NCBI GenBank assembly: GCA_030549335.1
Contig: CM060187.1
Location: 59,106,203-59,170,202, forward strand
Source: Pontederia crassipes
Taxonomy: Eukaryota > Streptophyta > Magnoliopsida > Commelinales > Pontederiaceae
Reading direction: 5' to 3'
Length of the DNA: 64,000 bases
Of this stretch, positions 60,201 to 64,000 are shown piece after piece. How positions within the stretch are numbered: the first letter of the stretch is position 1; each line of letters begins with the position of its first letter. Under the pieces are notes generated by a model. It was not told where the DNA came from. It saw only the letters and a list, made by a program, of their open reading frames with translations, and made no database searches. The translations under genes were made by a program, and so were the position numbers.

Positions 60201-63200
60201 CAACGGGCAAAGATGTTCACCAATAAGATACACTATTGACCAGTAACTACACAAAAGGAAGTTTTTTTTTAGAAGAACACAAAAGGAAGTTAAATAAAAT
60301 GATGGTTCTTCATTCAGATCCAAAACAACAACAACAACAACAACAAAGCCTTATCCCACTAGGTGGGGTCGGCTACATGGATCATACGACGCCATTCCGC
60401 TCTATTAGTAAATAGAAAAATTATAATAAAATTACTCATCTGTACAATTTATGCATCCATATCAGTGCCAATGAAACTAGCATGAAAGGTTTACCCATTT
60501 CATATAGCATAAATGAAGTTTCCTTAGCACTCGGAACAAAATATTTTCTTCAGAAGACACTCTGGGGACAAAATACAATCTTAATCATCACTTACACTCA
60601 ATTTGTATAGAAGCACAAAAATGAAGCTCATACCAAAAAAACATTATATCATACCAAATACAGCTATACCGTGATGTCATTGTGAATATCTTGAAGGTCC
60701 TCCCAAAAAATATATTGAAGGTGGGTTACCAAATGATAGCAGAACCTGATTTGGAAAAAATTACTACCAGTATTCAAAAAAAACATTAGATGGGAAAAAC
60801 TGATACAATTCTTAGGGAGAAAAGGATGTCTAGGAAATAGGGATAGTCATGCGCTCATATTCAAAAGCATAAAAAACAGCAGCAACAACAACAACAACAA
60901 CAACAACAAAGCCTTATCCCACTAGGTGGGGTCGACTACATGGATCATACGACGCCTTCGTTAATCCATGTTCATGAGATTCGACAGGGTTTTACGCCGG
61001 CTGTCGGGGCCTAACACAACCCTCCTCCTTTATCCGGGCTTGGAACCGGCTATAAAACATAGGCGGAGTTCATAAAAAACAGCAACGTAGCGTAAAAGAT
61101 TCTCAACGCACCACCTTTCCCAGAGAAACATCTAAATGATCGGAGCAATAATGTCATAAGGACAAAGTTAAGGGTGACACACAGGTCAATATTTTAGGAA
61201 GTGTACTCTTTAAAAGAATTCTAAGTGTAGAAAGAAATGGGCCTGAAATAGAAGATCAGGAATCCAAGACCGTACAGAAGGCAACAAAATCTGAATTACG
61301 TTAATGGAGTAATAACAAATGACAATAAGTAAGGGAATTTGTAACATACAGTTAATATGCATTTTCTCATGCAAACTTTGGTGACTCCAGGAAATATCGC
61401 AAAATTTACCTAAAATGTACATATTCGTTGTAGACATTGTGAGACATAGATTATTGCTCTTGGCATGAGAAACATAGATATAATCAACAAAAAATATTGC
61501 AATAGGATCAAGTAACATCAATCCATGTCACTTAAATACTCCTTGCCAACTGTGATAAGATAGTAACCCTTTTCCATCTTTCACCCTAGCCAATCTTAGA
61601 ATCCATTTGAGACTTGTATATAATAAACTCATCGAATAAAAAATGTCTACAAATATTCTCTTGAATAATGTGGTACATTGAAGAGTTAAAGTTTATAACG
61701 ATGAAATAATGACTAACTAATGGGATAAGGCGTTGTTGTTGTTGTTGTAATGGTTGCCTAGTATGACGCCCTTAAAGAAAAAGATGCTATTATGAACAAT
61801 GAAGAAGGCCTATTTGGGGCACATGTAGTGGGTTGCACATCCCCGCCTTTGATACAGACTATCATAAGTCTTGCATGACGCAAGCCAACCATAAACATAT
61901 GAAAAGAATGCAAAGTAGGATAATTGCATAGCTGATGTAACATCTTTATATTATACATCATGTTCTATTTATTCAGAAAACTTCATGGAACCCATAGACC
62001 ACAGTTCATGTGCAGTCACATAAATGTAGAGTGAAAACCATATGCTTTCCTGAGGAAACAATCAAAGAAGGATCAAATGGAAACCAATCTAAAGTTGACA
62101 GATTGAAAAGCATCTCTGAGGAGTATCAACTTGTTTTACAGAAGGAATTTAATGCACGTTATGAAAGAATGACTAAAACAACTTTTTTCAAGGCCACTAA
62201 AACCACATTTCTTCACATAACTTGGTTAAGGATTCTCCAGCATAAATGACTGAAACAACTTTTAAGGCCACTAAAGGCACATTTCTTTGCATAACATGGT
62301 TAAGGATTCTCCGGCCTATGATAATAATATGGTTTAAAGGCAGAGAAGGGATACAATGCAAACGTACCAGGCAACACAAAATGAGTCTTGATTGAAGATC
62401 GTTGCTTTTGATAAACATTTTGCAACGTGCGACCACCCATTTCAAGACGCTTGTTTGACTTGAAACGATGTTTTCTTAGTGAGAGCAACCGCAAATCCTC
62501 CTTCCACAAGTGGTGTAATGCTCTGAATTTAAGAGCAAGAATTTGCTCCTTGAACTTGACAAGACGCTTGTGGAAAACAAGTTTCTCCCTGATCTTCAAG
62601 GCATTTTCCTTGCACAATTTGAAGTTAACTGATTCCCAAATATCTGATTGAGAAGTGCCTGCCTGCATTGTATTCATAGTTGCCACTAAAGCACCCTTGT
62701 TGGCAGTAGTGGCTGATATTATCAGATCAGAGACTGTGTTTGTCGAAGTGTCCAAGATTTCACTTGGACTGTTGTTGTTCCCTTCTGAAGAGATAACCTT
62801 CTCAATTTCACCAGCAGCCAGTGGCCCCTCTTCAACATCAGCAAGACTAATCTGCTGTACCTCAGTAACTCTGGGCATTTCCACATTAAAAGATATGGTG
62901 CATTCATCCAGACACTTATTGAAGGCATCAGACACCGAGGATGTTGATTGAATTGCTCCAGATGACAATGCTAGAGGTTCAACTTTAGTCATATTCAAAA
63001 CTTGACGATCACTTTGTTTGCTAGAATTATCACAAAGATTAAAATCCATCATAGAATCAATACAATTAGTGGATTCTATGTTTGAAGCAACCAAGTTTGA
63101 AGAATCATTTACTTCATTACATTGATCCTCACAAAGTTTTGACATGGAATTAGTGGATTTTATGACAATACTATGGTGATTCCCATGATCGCAAGAAAGA

Positions 63201-64000
63201 GTCTTCAGTTCATTATCAAGTAAATCAATTTTGCACTCTGTCTTCTCTAACTCTTTTGAAATATCTTCCTTTAGCGTCAAGAGCTTGTTCAAAGAAGAAT
63301 ATCTTGTAAACGTCAAATCAGCAGAAAAGACATCATCAGGTTGTAACAAATCCGAAATCACAGAAGTCAGTGCAGTCGTAGGATTTGTCCCCAAGTGCTC
63401 TAACTTAATAGGAATATCATCAGGTAAGCCTCCACTTATATTATGCTTGAGACATTTGTCATCATCGCAGCTTAAGGATTGGATACCAGGCTTTATTTCT
63501 GGAGATTACAAACAAAAAAAGTAAATAAAAACATTTTTTTCTTAGAGACGAGTAGAATAAAACATTTAAAATTGGTTATACTGAAAAGTATCAGATACAG
63601 TGAAAACGTTGGATAATGTTAACATAGGCCTCAGTTAACAAAAATATAAATGTCATCTTTTGGATAATATTATCATATTGTAAACAAATTTCCTCCAAAT
63701 GTTAAAAGTGCAGTCTAATCAAGTCAAAGCAAGCAACCATCTCAAAAAGAATACAACAAAACTAAATAGGAACAAGTCAAGGGTCCAATTGTTCGCGAAA
63801 AACAAACTTCCAGCTTCTAATGCTAAGAAAATGGAACATGAAGGAAATTTTCATAATATCCCAAAGCTGAATGTGAGCTGGGTAAAGAAAGTTTCAGATT
63901 TATGACAACATGCGGCCTAACTCAGTAAATTAACAATAAGAAAAAAAATGCTCCAGTCCTACCTAATGAAGAGCTGCACGCGGCCCAGGGAGTTGCTGGA
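57228..64000 (-). CDS. PWR: POWERDRESS-like protein with two SANT domains (5' end outside window)
   Basis: POWERDRESS is the plant relative of NCoR/SMRT co-repressors and works with the histone deacetylase HDA9. Exons in transcript order: 64000-63963 (partial, PATPWAACSSSLE), 63498-62368, 60197-57228. SANT 1 reads NPWSQEEKEVIMEMLVKYGK then NFTKIASYLQHKTTADCIEF (about 59990-59840). SANT 2 reads DWSDEEKSIFIQALRTYGKD then FTRISSCLKSRSREQCKVFY (about 59360-59210). The middle exon has a coiled-coil-like LKEDISKELEKTECKIDLLD. The C-terminus ends DPVAALKMHYARAKAVD, the conserved end block. Read straight through, the last exon meets a stop inside a 123-bp mini-RTE insertion at 57875-57997, which would remove about 209 residues. 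Splicing around it may restore the frame. Confidence 0.9.
57875..57997 (+). mobile_element. Mini-RTE inside the last PWR exon, exact 16-bp duplication
   Basis: A 123-bp element with the RTE 5' end (aattccgtctatgttttata), a shortened joint, and gataaggctttgttgttatt at the 3' end. The hairpin half is lost. The flanks tctgattgagatgact at 57859-57874 and 57998-58013 are identical. It is antisense to PWR. With its duplication it adds 139 bp to the coding sequence, not a multiple of three. Confidence 0.93.
60264..60276 (-). mobile_element. Micro-insertion stub (13 bp), exact 15-bp duplication, L1 tail
   Basis: The insert tttttttagaaga lies between two exact copies of acacaaaaggaagtt (60249-60263 and 60277-60291). 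On the minus strand it reads TCTTCTAAAAAAA, the same as the 3' end of the L1 at 31570. Confidence 0.75.
60325..60411 (-). mobile_element. 5'-truncated RTE tail
   Basis: It contains a long (caa)n run, then the intact palindrome cccactaggtggggtcgg, then about 50 bp up to ctctattagtaa. It resembles 26984-27094 but ends about 30 bp earlier. No target-site duplication was found. Confidence 0.85.
60699..60709 (+). mobile_element. Micro-insertion stub (11 bp)
   Basis: The insert cctcccaaaaa lies between atatcttgaaggt (60686-60698) and atatattgaaggt (60710-60722), matching at 12 of 13 positions. Its tail matches the stub at 11413-11430. Confidence 0.5.
60881..61070 (-). mobile_element. Mini-RTE with exact 13-bp duplication
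   Basis: A 190-bp copy with a long (caa)n tail, an intact hairpin, the joint ggcgtcg/ttcgttaatccatg, and the full RTE 5' end. The flanks cataaaaaacagc at 60868-60880 and 61071-61083 are identical. Confidence 0.92.
62171..62324. repeat. Tandem duplication of 77 bp in the PWR intron
   Basis: The units start gactaaaacaac at 62171 and gactgaaacaac at 62248 and share ggttaaggattctcc. Several differences separate the copies. They lie 44-197 bp from the donor of the exon 62368-63498. Confidence 0.85.

Larger units (their letters stand above)
60198..62367 (-). other. PWR intron with RTE-derived insertions
   Basis: The 2.2-kb intron holds a 5'-truncated RTE tail at 60325-60411, a mini-RTE at 60881-61070, a short RTE tail at about 61723-61750, two micro-insertion stubs, and a 77-bp tandem duplication. 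The donor gtacgt at 62367 and the acceptor ttgcag at 60198 fit the exon phases. Confidence 0.8.

Noticed and set aside
57958-60210. Start of PWR at the Met at 60210
   Set aside because: That Met lies in the intron. The acceptor at 60198 and the phase match to the upstream exon show that translation enters at 60197.
61723-61750. Complete RTE insertion at gggataaggc plus (ttg)n
   Set aside because: Only about 28 bp of tail is present and no target-site duplication can be defined, so it is mentioned only as intron content.
62300-63394. PWR exon starting at 63394
   Set aside because: The frame continues upstream to an acceptor at 63499, and another PWR exon is visible at the window edge, so 63394 is not a start.

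Overview
This window is nuclear DNA from a flowering plant, most probably a monocot. The evidence is intron-bearing genes with plant splice signals, plant-only gene families, one very GC-rich exon next to AT-rich introns, and a heavy load of plant L1 and RTE type LINEs. The species cannot be fixed from the sequence alone.

Five host genes can be read. (1) SIZ1, a SUMO E3 ligase, lies on the minus strand. Its first eight detectable coding exons run from 18627 down to 1654 and the rest lies beyond base 1. (2) A class III peroxidase of the peroxidase 21 type lies on the plus strand (39443-41014, five exons). (3) S1FA, a very small membrane/DNA-binding protein gene, lies on the minus strand (41780-43115) and converges on the peroxidase gene. 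(4) A TET5/TET6-type tetraspanin lies on the plus strand (48688-50969, three exons). (5) A POWERDRESS-like protein with two SANT domains lies on the minus strand (57228-64000). Its 5' part is outside the window and its last exon carries a short retroelement insertion. A fragment of an NPF (NRT1/PTR) transporter remains near 21600-21830. The host genes share no obvious pathway and look like ordinary plant neighbours separated by repeats.

The space between and inside the genes is dominated by target-primed retrotransposition. There is a large GC-rich L1 copy (31570-36860, minus), several L1 pieces (6340-10070, 10889-11269, 19330-21270, 30140-30330), a nearly complete RTE LINE with a perfect 14-bp target-site duplication (53416-56565), truncated RTE copies, and a family of about 185-bp elements built only from the two ends of the RTE. 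There is also a two-copy terminal-inverted-repeat DNA transposon family, and a possible solo LTR (25305-29049) with later insertions inside it.

The most unusual signal is a set of extremely short insertions, 10-60 bp long. Each consists of little more than a LINE or SINE 3' tail, and many have perfect 13-19-bp target-site duplications. One 39-bp RTE stub sits inside an older stub. A related 123-bp insertion lies in the coding sequence of the POWERDRESS-like gene. There the duplicated target site supplies a splice acceptor that, with an upstream GTGAGT, would remove the insertion in frame. I see no prokaryote-like operon, CRISPR array, tRNA or rRNA gene.
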